Source of the DNA: Actinacidiphila yanglinensis
GTDB lineage: Bacteria; Actinomycetota; Actinomycetes; Streptomycetales; Streptomycetaceae
NCBI RefSeq assembly: GCF_900107965.1
Contig: NZ_FNVU01000004.1
Coordinates: forward strand, 248,001-312,000
Direction: 5' to 3'
DNA length: 64,000 nt
Program-made: the position numbers and the translations under genes
The notes under the pieces: model-generated
Databases searched by the model: none
What the model was told of the DNA's origin: nothing
What the model saw: only the letters and a program-made list of their open reading frames with translations
Shown here: positions 41,621 through 49,997 of the stretch, one piece after another
How the letters are laid out: each line of letters starts with the position of its first letter
How positions within the stretch are numbered: position 1 is the first letter of the stretch

Positions 41621-43226
41621 CACCTTGCCCGGCGACCACCACGAACCTCCAGGGCGCCCCGACCCCGACGGGGCGCCCGGCCGCGGCGCCGGAGAGGGTT
41701 CCGCGGCGGGGCCGCGGGACTCGGGGAAGCCCACCGGAGAGCCGGAGAACGGCACGGACGCGTCGGACGCGCCCGTCGACCTCGGGGCCGCGCTGACCCC
41801 CGCGGACGGCATACCCGTCGTGGTCCTGCCGCCCGAGGGCGGGCTGTGGCAGGACCGGATGCGGGCGATGATCCGGCTGCCCTCGACGGAGCGGCCCGCG
41901 CCGCCCCCGGACCGGCCGGGCGCGGCGGGCGGCGGCGTGGTGCCGCGCGTGCTCGACCTCACCCTGCGGATCGGCGAGCTGCTGCTGGCCGGCGGGGAGG
42001 GCGCGGAGGACGTCGAGGCGGCGATGTTCGGGGTGGCGTTCGCGTACGGGCTGGCGCGGGTGGAACCCACCGTCACCTTCACCCTGCTCGGCATCTCCTA
42101 CCAGCCGTCGCTGACCGAGACCCCGCTCACCATGAGCCGTACGGTGCGCCGCCGGGGCACGGACTACACCCGGCTCGCCGCCGTCTTCCACCTCGTCGAC
42201 GGGATCACCGCGCACGAGGTGACGCTGGAGGAGGCGTACCGCAGCCTCGCCGACATCCGCCGAAACCGGCATCCGTACAGCTCCTGGGTGCTCACCGGGG
42301 CGGCCGGGCTGCTCGCGGGCGCGGCGAGCGTGCTGGTCGGCGGTGGTCCGCTGATCTTCTTCCTGGCCGCGCTCGCCGCGATGCTCGGCGACCGCCTGGC
42401 GTGGCTGCTGGCCGCGCGGGGCCTGCCGGAGTTCTACCAGTTCGCGGTCGCCGCGACGCCCGCCGCCGTGATGGGCGTCCTGGTCGGCCACTACGGCCAC
42501 TGGGTCCCGGGCGCCACCAACGTGCAGTCCTCCGCCGTCATCACCGGTGGGCTGTTCGCGCTGCTGCCGGGCCGCGCGCTGGTCGCCGCTGTCCAGGACG
42601 GCCTGACCGGCTTCTACATCACGGCCTCGGCCCGCCTGCTCGAAGTGGTCTACCTCATCGTCGGCATCGTCATCGGTGTCACCCTCGTCCTCTACGCCGG
42701 GGTCCATTCCGGCGCCCGGCTCAACCCCGACCAGGCGCTGCGCGCGTACGACCGGCCGTGGGTGCAGCTTCCCGCCGCGATGGTGCTCACGCTCGCGTTC
42801 GCGGTGCTGCTCCAGTGCGAGCGGGGGGTCCTGCTGCTCGTCACCCTCAACGGCGGCGTCGCCTGGACCGTCTTCGGGGTGCTGCACCAGCGGGCGGGCG
42901 GCAACCAGGTCGCCGCGACGGCCGCGGCCGCGGGGCTCGTCGGGCTCTTCGGCCAGCTCATGGCGCGGTACCGCTTCGTTTCCGTGCTTCCGTATGTGAC
43001 CGCGGCGATCGGGCCGCTGCTGCCCGGGTCGGCGACGTACTTCGGGCTGCTCGCGCTCACCCAGCACCACCAGTCGGCGGCGCTGAGCCAGCTCACGAAA
43101 GCGGCTGCGCTGGCGCTCGCCCTCGCGATCGGGGTGAATCTCGGGAACGAGATCGCGCGGCTCGCGCTGAGGACTCCGGCGTCCGCCGCGCCTCGGCGTG
43201 CCGCCAAGCGCACCCGCGGCTTCTAG
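41589..43226 (+). CDS. Threonine/serine exporter (ThrE)-like membrane protein
   Basis: A 545-residue membrane protein. After a disordered, Pro/Gly-rich N-terminus (about 1-110) comes the cytoplasmic DUF1212-type domain (LDLTLRIGELLLAGGEGAEDVEAAM, VEPTVTFTLLGISYQPS) and about ten membrane helices of ThrE type in two halves (270-400, then 400-525). Glu in GGEGAEDVE is strongly conserved in the family, where ThrE exports threonine and serine. The gene overlaps dedA2 by 32 bases. The fused architecture, in which ThrE and ThrE_2 halves are joined, is usual in actinobacteria. Substrate is inferred from the family only. Confidence 0.88.
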   Translation: MAVGTAPRSADTLPGDHHEPPGRPDPDGAPGRGAGEGSAAGPRDSGKPTGEPENGTDASDAPVDLGAALTPADGIPVVVLPPEGGLWQDRMRAMIRLPSTERPAPPPDRPGAAGGGVVPRVLDLTLRIGELLLAGGEGAEDVEAAMFGVAFAYGLARVEPTVTFTLLGISYQPSLTETPLTMSRTVRRRGTDYTRLAAVFHLVDGITAHEVTLEEAYRSLADIRRNRHPYSSWVLTGAAGLLAGAASVLVGGGPLIFFLAALAAMLGDRLAWLLAARGLPEFYQFAVAATPAAVMGVLVGHYGHWVPGATNVQSSAVITGGLFALLPGRALVAAVQDGLTGFYITASARLLEVVYLIVGIVIGVTLVLYAGVHSGARLNPDQALRAYDRPWVQLPAAMVLTLAFAVLLQCERGVLLLVTLNGGVAWTVFGVLHQRAGGNQVAATAAAAGLVGLFGQLMARYRFVSVLPYVTAAIGPLLPGSATYFGLLALTQHHQSAALSQLTKAAALALALAIGVNLGNEIARLALRTPASAAPRRAAKRTRGF

Positions 43227-43258
43227 GGTGCCTCTGAGGGTGCCCCTGACCCCCCGGG

Positions 43259-43438
43259 GTGCCCCGTCCTGTTGCTACGGGACCTTGCGGTCCGGCTGTG
43301 GCTGTTCGCGCAGTTCCCCGCGCCCCTTGGTGGTTGCCCTCTTTTCGCGGAGGGGGCCGCGCGTACCCAGGGGCGCGGGGAACTGCGCGACAAGCCAGCC
43401 ACCCGCCGCAAGGTCCCGTGACAGCAGGACGGGGCAGC
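43259..43438. repeat. Long imperfect palindrome containing two inverted copies of the dispersed repeat
   Basis: Left arm 43259-43330 and right arm 43366-43437 are inverted copies of about 72 bases with about 80% identity, separated by 35 bases. Both carry GCCCCGTCCTG, CGGGACCTTGCGG and, next to the centre, GCGCAGTTCCCCGCGCCCCT, the core of the dispersed repeat. It lies in the gap between the ThrE-like and tetR genes and could be a MITE-like or REP-doublet element, or a terminator. Confidence 0.82.
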
Positions 43439-43495
43439 CGGGCGGGTCGGGGGCGGACCCGGAAGAGCTACGATCGGGAGAGAAAAGATACGCAA

Positions 43496-43503
43496 CGTTC
43501 AGT
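43496..43503. promoter_or_regulatory. Possible TetR half-site before tetR
   Basis: CGTTCAGT here equals half of the perfect palindrome at 44164-44182 and lies 22 bases before the tetR start, so the repressor may bind its own promoter weakly. Confidence 0.4.
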
Positions 43504-43524
43504 TACGGCCCGCCGGAGGTCCCC

Positions 43525-44184
43525 GTGGAGACGGAGGAACCCGTACGGACGGGGCGCCCTCGCAGCGAGAAGCGCAAAGCGGCGATCCTCGCGGCGGCGG
43601 GCGACCTGATGATGGAGGGCGGTCTGCGCGCGGCCACGATGGAGGCGATCGCGGCACGCGCGGGCGTGGGCAAGGCCACCGTCTACAAGTGGTGGCCGTC
43701 GCGCGGCGCGGTCGCGCTGGAGGGGTTCATGCTCCGCGCCGCGGATTCATGGACGCTCCCGGAGGGCCTCCCCGCCGCGCAGGCGCTCCGCATCCTCGCG
43801 GCGGACGTGGTCCGGCTGTTCACGCGAAGCCCCGCGGGACCCCTGATGCGGGCGCTCGCCGCGGACGCGCAGTCCGACCCGGAGATCGCGCAGGCACTCC
43901 GCGAGCAGTGGTTCGCGCCGCGCCGGGCGGTGGCGGCCGAGGTCCTGCGCCAGGGAATGCGCAACGGCGAGCTGCGGGACGACCTCGACCTCGCGGCGAC
44001 CCTGGACCTGGTGTTCGCGCCCGTGTACTACCGGCTGCTGTTCAGCCACGAGCCGCTGGACGAGGGCTTCGCCGAGCGGACGGTGGACCAGGCGCTGGCC
44101 GGGATCGCCGCCCCGCGCCCCGTGCCCGGCGCCGGGAATAGCGGCGCGGCCGCGAACGCTCAAACTGAACGTAGCGTTCAGTAA
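43525..44184 (+). CDS. TetR-family transcriptional regulator
   Basis: A 219-residue repressor. The helix-turn-helix is MEAIAARAGVGKATVYKWW (about residues 42-60) after RSEKRKAAILAAAGDLM, with a ligand-binding helical C-terminus resembling the TetR_C_11-type family (LRILAADVVRLFTRSPAG, FAPVYYRLLFSHEPLD). The GTG start at 43525 follows GGAGG by 5 bases; the frame is open upstream through the palindrome but is not conserved. It is followed after 54 bases by an MFS transporter gene; the perfect operator overlaps its last codons and stop. It probably represses the transporter and perhaps itself. The inducer is unknown. Confidence 0.9.
   Translation: METEEPVRTGRPRSEKRKAAILAAAGDLMMEGGLRAATMEAIAARAGVGKATVYKWWPSRGAVALEGFMLRAADSWTLPEGLPAAQALRILAADVVRLFTRSPAGPLMRALAADAQSDPEIAQALREQWFAPRRAVAAEVLRQGMRNGELRDDLDLAATLDLVFAPVYYRLLFSHEPLDEGFAERTVDQALAGIAAPRPVPGAGNSGAAANAQTERSVQ
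44164..44182. promoter_or_regulatory. Perfect TetR-type operator overlapping the tetR stop codon
   Basis: ACTGAACG-TAG-CGTTCAGT is a perfect inverted repeat with 8-base arms. It covers the last six tetR codons and part of the TAA stop and lies 57 bases before the MFS start, where the transporter promoter should be. The CGTTCAGT half also occurs before tetR. Confidence 0.75.
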
Positions 44185-44238
44185 GAGGCCGCTCAGCGAC
44201 GAGCGGAGCAGCGAGCAGCGAGCACCGGAGAGACCCGC

Positions 44239-45501
44239 ATGACCACCCGTGGCCCGTCCCCGTCCACCACACCCTCCACCGACCCGGCCGAGGCACCTGC
44301 CGGCGGGGCCACCCCGGCCGTACCCGAGCCCACCCGGGCGCTGCGCTGGGTGATCCTCACCCTCGCGTTCGCCTGCGGTGCCAGCGTCGCCAACCTCTAC
44401 TACGCGCAGCCCCTGCTCGGCCTGCTCAGCCACTCCTTCGACGTGAGCAAGGGCACCGCCACCATCGTCGTGACCGCCACGCAGATCGGTTACGCGCTCG
44501 GGCTCGCCCTGCTGATACCGCTCGGCGACCTCCTGGAGAACCGGCGGCTGGCCTCCCGGACGCTGCTGGTCACCGCGGTCGCGCTCGCCGTGGCCGCGTT
44601 CTCCCCGGACTTCTGGGTCTTCCTCGCGGTGTCGGTGCTGATCGGCGTCACCTCCGTGGTGGCCCAGATCCTGGTCCCGCTCGCCGCGCACCTCGCGCCC
44701 GCCGAGTCGCGCGGGCGGCTGGTCGGGCAGGTGATGAGCGGGCTGCTGCTGGGCATCATGCTGGCCCGGTCGGTGGCCAGCTTCGCCGCCGCCGCGTGGG
44801 GCTGGCGCAGCATCTACGCGATCTCCGCGGTGGTGATGCTGCTCACCTCGCTGGCGCTGCTGAAGATGCTGCCGGTCCGCAAGCCCGACCACAGCGCCCG
44901 CTACGGCACGCTGCTCGCCTCGGTGGTCGGCCTCGCCCGCAGCGAACCGGTGCTGCTGCGCCGGGCGTTGACCCAGGCGAGCATGTTCGGCGCGTTCACG
45001 GCGTACTGGACGGCGGTGGCGTACGAACTCGCCGACCGGCACCACCTGTCGCAGAACGGGATCGCCGTCTTCGCGCTGGTCGGTGCCGCGGGCGCGGCGT
45101 CCGCGCCGATCGCCGGGCGGCTCGGCGACAGCGGGCGCGGCGTGCCCGGCCGGGCCGTGGCGATCCTGCTCGGGCTGGTCGCCATGATCGTGGCCGGGTT
45201 CGGGGTCAACCACCTGGTGCTGCTCGCGCTCGGCGGCGTGCTGCTGGACTTCGCCGTCCAGGGCCACCAGGTGCTCAGCCAGCGGGACATCTATGCGCTG
45301 CGGCCCGACGCCCGCGCCCGCGTCAACTCCCTCTACATGACCAGCGTCTTCCTCGGCGGTGCCGCCGCCTCCGCCGCGACCGGGGCGGTGCACTCCGCCT
45401 GGGGATGGACCGGGGTGACCACGATGGGCGCGGCCCTGACGCTCGTGGCGTTCCTGCTGTGGGCGGTCGAACTCGGCGCCCGCCCGCGGCTCCGCGCCTG
45501 A
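44239..45501 (+). CDS. MFS transporter (drug-efflux type)
   Basis: A 420-residue major facilitator protein with twelve predicted helices. The first helix has FACGASVANLYYAQPLLGLLS, with GYALGLALLIPLGDLLENRR in the A-motif position between helices 2 and 3, and the second half has GLARSEPVLLRRALTQASMFGAFTAYW. The pattern is that of the YnfM/sugar-efflux group; drug or metabolite export is likely. GGAGAG lies before the ATG. It follows tetR, with which it forms the common regulator/transporter pair. The substrate is not evident. Confidence 0.9.
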   Translation: MTTRGPSPSTTPSTDPAEAPAGGATPAVPEPTRALRWVILTLAFACGASVANLYYAQPLLGLLSHSFDVSKGTATIVVTATQIGYALGLALLIPLGDLLENRRLASRTLLVTAVALAVAAFSPDFWVFLAVSVLIGVTSVVAQILVPLAAHLAPAESRGRLVGQVMSGLLLGIMLARSVASFAAAAWGWRSIYAISAVVMLLTSLALLKMLPVRKPDHSARYGTLLASVVGLARSEPVLLRRALTQASMFGAFTAYWTAVAYELADRHHLSQNGIAVFALVGAAGAASAPIAGRLGDSGRGVPGRAVAILLGLVAMIVAGFGVNHLVLLALGGVLLDFAVQGHQVLSQRDIYALRPDARARVNSLYMTSVFLGGAAASAATGAVHSAWGWTGVTTMGAALTLVAFLLWAVELGARPRLRA

Positions 45502-45636
45502 GACCGGGGCGCGTTCGGGGTCGGATACGCGACAGGGTGGCCGTCGGGGCGTGGTTGACCGTGTCGCGCGTGCCGGTCGACAATCCCGGCAGGGCTCGAG
45601 CGACACCCGCCGGGCACCTGACGAAGGACGTGACCC

Positions 45637-46200
45637 GTGGTCGTACCCGACGACGCCGCCGTCGAAGCGGTCGTTCTGCTGCGCCGGCTCGGTGCCGCGG
45701 ACACCGCGCATCCCGGCGGTACCCTCCTCGCCCACCTCCAGCGCGTCCAGGGGCGACTCGCCACCTGGGGCGCGCGTCCCGCCCTGCAACTCGCGGGGCT
45801 GTGCCACGCGTTCTACGGCACCGACGGCTTCCCCTCGGCCCTGCTGCCGCTCGACCGCCGTACCGAACTCTCGACGGTGATCGGCGCCGAGGCGGAGACC
45901 GTCGTGTACCTCTACGCGTGTTGCGACCGAGAGGCCAGCTACCCGACGCTCGTGGACTCCGACGGGCCCTTCCGCGACCGTTTCACCGGACGCACCCTCA
46001 CCCCCGGCCCGCGACTGCGACGGGACTTCGCCGAGCTGTCGGCGGCCAACGAACTCGACCTCGCCCGCGTCAATCCCGCCTTCCGGAAGGAGTGGGGTGC
46101 CCCACTCCTGGACCTCTTCACCCGGTTCCGCCCCCTGTTGAGCGAGCCGGCCTGGGAGGAGTGCCGCACCCTCCTCGGTCCCTCCCGCGGCGATGGGTGA
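45637..46200 (+). CDS. DUF6817-type protein of unknown function
   Basis: A 187-residue soluble protein starting with GTG. The segment HPGGTLLAHLQRVQGRLATWGA followed by LQLAGLCHAFYGTDGFP looks like an HD-like metal-binding domain, with two His-containing helices, and the family resembles DUF6817, which I recall from Streptomyces. Further motifs are VVYLYACCDREASYP with two Cys, and a terminal helical part. A phosphohydrolase-like role is possible but unproven. It stands alone after the MFS gene by about 135 bases. Confidence 0.62.
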   Translation: MVVPDDAAVEAVVLLRRLGAADTAHPGGTLLAHLQRVQGRLATWGARPALQLAGLCHAFYGTDGFPSALLPLDRRTELSTVIGAEAETVVYLYACCDREASYPTLVDSDGPFRDRFTGRTLTPGPRLRRDFAELSAANELDLARVNPAFRKEWGAPLLDLFTRFRPLLSEPAWEECRTLLGPSRGDG

Positions 46201-46262
46201 AATCGGAGCGAAATCCCGTTAACGTGCCGTGAGTCGAGATCAGCCGAGCCGGGGGGAACGCT

Positions 46263-47246
46263 GTGCTGGAACGTGTCGTGAAGACCTTCAAGGCCGTGGA
46301 CGCGGGCGACGGGCTGGACGGGCGGTGGGCCGCGCGGGTCCGGGAGGTCGCGAAGGAGAGCGATCCCGCGGTCTGGCTGCTGGAGGAGGCGCGGACTCCG
46401 GAGGGAGCAGCGCGGGCCAAGGCGCTCTTCGCCCGCCACATGCCGGAACTCGTGCCGGTGCTGGAGCGGTTGGCCGAGCAGGCGCGGGACATCCCGTACG
46501 GCGAGGCACTGTTGACGCACGCGGCGATCAAGCCGTTCTTCTCCGGCTGCACCCAGACCGCCCGCCCCGGACGGCTGCTGCGCAACTACGACTTCCCGCC
46601 GGACGCCTGCGAGGGCACCATCACCCGCACGCACTTCCTGCGCCCGGTGATCGGCACGCAGGAAGGCGTCTGGGGACTGCTCGACGGGATGAACGACGCC
46701 GGCCTCGCGGTCTCCCTCACCTTCGGCGGACGGTTCGAGTACGGCACGGGCCTGTCCATCCTGATCGCGCTCCGCTACCTCCTGGAGACCTGCGAGACCG
46801 TCGACGAGGCGGTGGAGCGGCTGCGCCACCTGCCCATCTCCATCCCGCAGAACGTCACCCTCTCCGACCCGCACCGCGCCGTCAGCGTCCAGGTCGGCCC
46901 GGACATCCCCCTCACCGTCGATCCCGGCCCGGGCGCTTGCGCCGCCAACCACCAGCTCGTCGCGCCCGTTCCGCCCGAGCAGGAGGCCAACACCCGTACC
47001 CTCGCCCGTCTCGACGCGATCCGCGCCGCCGGTCCGGACACGCCCGTCGCCGCGATGCTGCGCCCGCCGCTGCACCGGATGGAGTACGACCAGGGACTCG
47101 GCACCCTCTACACCGCCGACTACCGCGCAGCGGACGGCGAGGTCACCTACCACTGGCCCGCCGCGGACCCGTGGGGCTTCTCCTTCGGGTCCTTCCACGA
47201 GGGCGAGCGCACCGTCGAACTCGTCCCCGCCCCGGCCACGGCGTAA
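46263..47246 (+). CDS. C45-type acyltransferase/amidohydrolase-like protein
   Basis: A 327-residue NTN-hydrolase-like protein of the C45 (acyl-CoA:6-aminopenicillanate acyltransferase) family. The putative nucleophile is Cys in FFSGCTQTARPGRLLRNYDF (near residue 95), and the motif RNYDF with a distant GLLDGMNDAGLAVSLTFGGR matches family consensus. Members cleave or transfer acyl groups on amides, including penicillins, carcinine and N-acyl amino acids. In the self-processing members the Cys follows an N-terminal propeptide, consistent with the 94 residues before it here. GTG start after GGGGGG. The substrate is not evident. Confidence 0.8.
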   Translation: MLERVVKTFKAVDAGDGLDGRWAARVREVAKESDPAVWLLEEARTPEGAARAKALFARHMPELVPVLERLAEQARDIPYGEALLTHAAIKPFFSGCTQTARPGRLLRNYDFPPDACEGTITRTHFLRPVIGTQEGVWGLLDGMNDAGLAVSLTFGGRFEYGTGLSILIALRYLLETCETVDEAVERLRHLPISIPQNVTLSDPHRAVSVQVGPDIPLTVDPGPGACAANHQLVAPVPPEQEANTRTLARLDAIRAAGPDTPVAAMLRPPLHRMEYDQGLGTLYTADYRAADGEVTYHWPAADPWGFSFGSFHEGERTVELVPAPATA

Positions 47247-47354
47247 CGCCCGGGCCGTCGCATCCCTGTGCGGGTCCCCGCCGCGGTACTGCGCGCTCGC
47301 GGGGATCCGGGGCAGACGGCAGGGTGAGGGCAACGCCGGTGCAGATGGGAGGAG

Positions 47355-47657
47355 ATGGTGAGCGTGGACCGTACGGAGGTGGGCTGGCTCGTCGCCGCGG
47401 TCGTGGTCGTGGCCGTGGTCACCGCGGTGCTCGCGGTGCGGATGCTGCTCAAACTGGTCCGCGCGCGGCGGGTGTTGAAGGAAACGGGGATGCCGCTGTC
47501 GACCAAGGCGATGTTCTGGGGGTCGATCATCTACCTCGTCTGCCCGGTCGACCTGCTGCCCGATCCGATCTACCTCGATGACGTCGGCGTCCTGATGCTG
47601 GCCCTGCGGTCGGTCCACGCGGCGGCGGCGCGGGCCCGGCGAGGGCGCGAGGTGTGA
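47355..47657 (+). CDS. DUF1232 small membrane protein
   Basis: A 99-100-residue protein. One or two hydrophobic helices (about 11-30, LVAAVVVVAVVTAVLAV) precede the DUF1232 signature KAMFWGSIIYLVCPVDLLPD with PIYLDDVGVLMLALR. The family includes YkvA of Bacillus; its role is unknown. The start may be ATG 47355 or GTG 47358; GGAGG at 47348-47352 is better placed for the GTG. Located alone between the C45 gene and a lipoprotein gene. Confidence 0.85.
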   Translation: MVSVDRTEVGWLVAAVVVVAVVTAVLAVRMLLKLVRARRVLKETGMPLSTKAMFWGSIIYLVCPVDLLPDPIYLDDVGVLMLALRSVHAAAARARRGREV

Positions 47658-47906
47658 ACCCGGCGGTCCATCGGTACTACGGGACTCGTTCTACTTCGAC
47701 CGCGCCCCGGCCGATCGTCCGCAATTCCCTCACATCTCTTTCACGCCGTGCGGAGTTCGCCGGGTGCGAACCCCCGGCCGCGGAAACCCCATCAGGTCTC
47801 ATGTAGAGTACCGACGCATCACAGACGTTCGATTGTACGGGGGCGAGTCCGAACGGCGTTGGCGCCGCTGTCGGTTCTCGCATTCGACTCTGAGGGGTAA
47901 ATCACC

Positions 47907-48563
47907 ATGCGTGTCCGGGTTCAGACCTGCCTTCCTGCCATTGCCGCGGTAATCGTCGGCGGCGCCCTGCTGACCGCCTGCAACGACGACTCGGACTCGT
48001 CCGACGCGTCGTCGTCGCCGTCGCAGACCACCTCGGCCGCCGCGCCGAGCGACACCAGCGCGGCGCCCACGACTAGCGCCACCGCCTCCTCCACCGGGGG
48101 CGCCGGGAACTCCGGGAGCCCGGTGGCGGTGAACAAGTCGTTCGACGACCCGGTGCTGGGCGAGAAGGCGACCGTGCTCAAGTACGTTGCCGGGTACCAG
48201 CCTTCGGCCGCGGCGAAGAGCAAGTTCTCCGCGCTCGCCGACGAGGACGTCGTCCTCGTCGACGTGAAGGTCACCGCGAGCAGCAAGTACTACGACACCT
48301 TCGGCGCCGACTCGTTCTACCTGACGGGCATGTCCAACGGGATCGACCAGGCGAGCACCACGATTCTCGACGACGAGCTGAAGTCCGCCGGGTACACGCC
48401 GCTGCCGGACGCCGAGACCGGAAAGACGACGACCGGCTGGGTCGCCTTCACCCCGGACAAGGGTGACGCGAAGAAGCTCGTGCTCCGCTACAAGCGGCTC
48501 GCCGCCCAGGCGAACGACGGAATGTCCATCAGCGCGAAGAACTTCGACATTCCGCTGAACTGA
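47907..48563 (+). CDS. Secreted lipoprotein, DUF4352-like
   Basis: A 218-residue lipoprotein. The signal peptide ends in LLTAC (Cys 25). Residues 26-70 are a Ser/Thr/Asp-rich linker, followed by a beta-sandwich domain (FDDPVLGEKATVLKYVAGYQP, DVVLVDVKVTASSKYYDTFG) of DUF4352 type. Such domains appear in Gram-positive lipoproteins of unknown role. GAGGGGT precedes the ATG. The leader (47658-47906) is about 250 bases without a gene; downstream lies a hairpin terminator. The role is unknown. Confidence 0.82.
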   Translation: MRVRVQTCLPAIAAVIVGGALLTACNDDSDSSDASSSPSQTTSAAAPSDTSAAPTTSATASSTGGAGNSGSPVAVNKSFDDPVLGEKATVLKYVAGYQPSAAAKSKFSALADEDVVLVDVKVTASSKYYDTFGADSFYLTGMSNGIDQASTTILDDELKSAGYTPLPDAETGKTTTGWVAFTPDKGDAKKLVLRYKRLAAQANDGMSISAKNFDIPLN

Positions 48564-48578
48564 CCCGCCTATTCCGGC

Positions 48579-48605
48579 ACGGCCCGCCGTATCCCGGCGG
48601 GCCGT
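48579..48605 (+). terminator. Hairpin terminator after the DUF4352 lipoprotein gene
   Basis: ACGGCCCGCCG (48579-48589) and CGGCGGGCCGT (48595-48605) form a perfect 11-base stem with a 5-base loop, starting 16 bases past the stop codon. Confidence 0.75.
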
Positions 48606-48707
48606 ATCGGCATGCCCGAAAGGTAATTCGGGCTCCGTAACATGTTCACCGGAACGTGGAATCGCGTACGCCGAATGTCGAGAGCCGGGTGTCCGCGGGG
48701 GTGGCGG

Positions 48708-49262
48708 TCACATCGGCAGGGAGAGCAGGCGCACCGGGCCTGCCGGCCAGGACGCGCCCTCCCGCAGCGGCATGACCATCGTCGCCAACGGCATGGTCAC
48801 GACGCGGGCTTCGGGCTGCTCGACGAGGACGTCCGTGTCGAGCGGGTGCCATCCGAGGCGCCGGTACATCGGCACGAGCGGCGGCCGGCAGAAGAGGAGG
48901 GCGTGCCGGGCCGGGGGCGACCCCATCGTGCGGGCGTGCGCGAGGGCCGCGTCGAGGACGAGCCGGGCCAGGCCCCGACCGCGTACGTCGGGTGCGACGG
49001 CCACCCCGCCGACCCCGATCACGGGGGTCGCGACCTCGCCGACCGTGGTGTCGAGCGCGACCAGCCCGGCGTGTGCCACGAGCCGCTCGCCCAGCAGCAC
49101 CCCGAAGTGCTCGTCCTTGCCCCGCCAGCTCAGTCCGGTCCCGGCCACCCCGAACGGATCAGCGCCGTCGCCGAGGATCGACTGCTGCTCAGTCCTGGTG
49201 TACGAGGGGAGCCGCACGGCGACCGGTGCGGAGGAGGAGGCCGAGGGGGTGTTGTCTGCCAT
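48708..49262 (-). CDS. GNAT-family N-acetyltransferase
   Basis: A 184-residue acetyltransferase. The acetyl-CoA motif VGGVAVAPDVRGRGLARLVLDAAL (pattern V-x-R-G-x-G) is followed by ALLFCRPPLVPMYRRLGWHPL. The N-terminus is a short Ser/Ala-rich tail. The family uses acetyl-CoA on amino groups of small molecules or proteins; substrate unknown. It is transcribed alone, near-convergent with the lipoprotein gene and 35 bases upstream of the HEAT-repeat gene on the same strand order. Confidence 0.88.
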   Translation of the reverse strand: MADNTPSASSSAPVAVRLPSYTRTEQQSILGDGADPFGVAGTGLSWRGKDEHFGVLLGERLVAHAGLVALDTTVGEVATPVIGVGGVAVAPDVRGRGLARLVLDAALAHARTMGSPPARHALLFCRPPLVPMYRRLGWHPLDTDVLVEQPEARVVTMPLATMVMPLREGASWPAGPVRLLSLPM

Positions 49263-49297
49263 GCCCCCATCATGACGGTCCCCCGAATCCCGGAGGT

Positions 49298-49609
49298 TCA
49301 GTGCCCCTGGTGGTCCTGGGAGTACTGCCGACAGGCGGCGTGATACTCCGTGCGCGCGTCGGGGCGCAGGAGCGCGATCTCGGCGGCTTCCAGTGCGGTG
49401 GTCCGGGCGGCGATCTCGCCGAGGGACTCACCCGCGGACGCGGCCACCAGGTACTCGGTGCCCGGATCGCCGGCCAGCCGCAGGAGGACCGCCCGGGCAC
49501 GCGGATCATCACTTGCGCACAACGCCATTGCCGCGTCGTCCCGTTCGTCCTCCCGCGCCGACGAGTCGCTCAGCAGAGCGATGAGGGCTTCGGTTCGCCA
49601 TGTCTCCAC
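49298..49609 (-). CDS. Short HEAT-repeat-like protein
   Basis: A 103-residue helical protein with two or three HEAT-like repeats (EALIALLSDSSAREDERDDAAMALC, DPRARAVLLRLAGDPGTEYLVAASAGESLGEIAAR). The GTG start at 49609 opens the conserved sequence. It is a probable scaffold or immunity-like protein; function unknown. It is divergent from the XRE gene across a gap of 388 bases and on the same strand as the GNAT gene. Confidence 0.7.
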   Translation of the reverse strand: METWRTEALIALLSDSSAREDERDDAAMALCASDDPRARAVLLRLAGDPGTEYLVAASAGESLGEIAARTTALEAAEIALLRPDARTEYHAACRQYSQDHQGH

Positions 49610-49997
49610 GGGGGCATTCTGGCCGCCGACCTCGCCCGGGCCAACGGTGCCTGGAGGTGCGTGTGGCTGACGCTGTGTCGGGTCTCTCACACGGAGCGGG
49701 GTGCAAGTGCTCACGTGGGTGCGGCGGGGGGTGCGGGTGTGGCGGGGGATGATCGAAGTTCACCCGTTCGTGAGCACTTCCTGACATTCCGTGAACAGGG
49801 TTGCCGTGTGGCCCCTACGATCTGTTTCAGGTGAGCCTTTGTCCGGGCAAAGGGGCTTATTTGTCCATGCCCGGAGGCAATACGGCGAGCCCGTTCGGAT
49901 CAGTGGAAAGGAAGGGGCCCAGCTCGGACGCCTGACTGCCCCGCGCAGCAAGGCTCTTGTCCCGGCCCCGTGGCAACAGGAAGGGGATGGAACCCCG
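49610..49997. promoter_or_regulatory. Divergent region before the XRE-DUF397 pair
   Basis: About 388 bases without a gene. The right half is AT-richer. A short hairpin, CCTTTG (49836-49841) and CAAAGG (49848-49853), and TACGAT (49816) as a possible -10 are visible. The ribosome binding site of the XRE gene is at about 49980 (AGGAAGGGGA). Confidence 0.4.

Noticed and set aside
43259-43438. Palindrome considered as an insertion sequence
   Set aside because: No transposase frame in or near it and no obvious target-site duplication.
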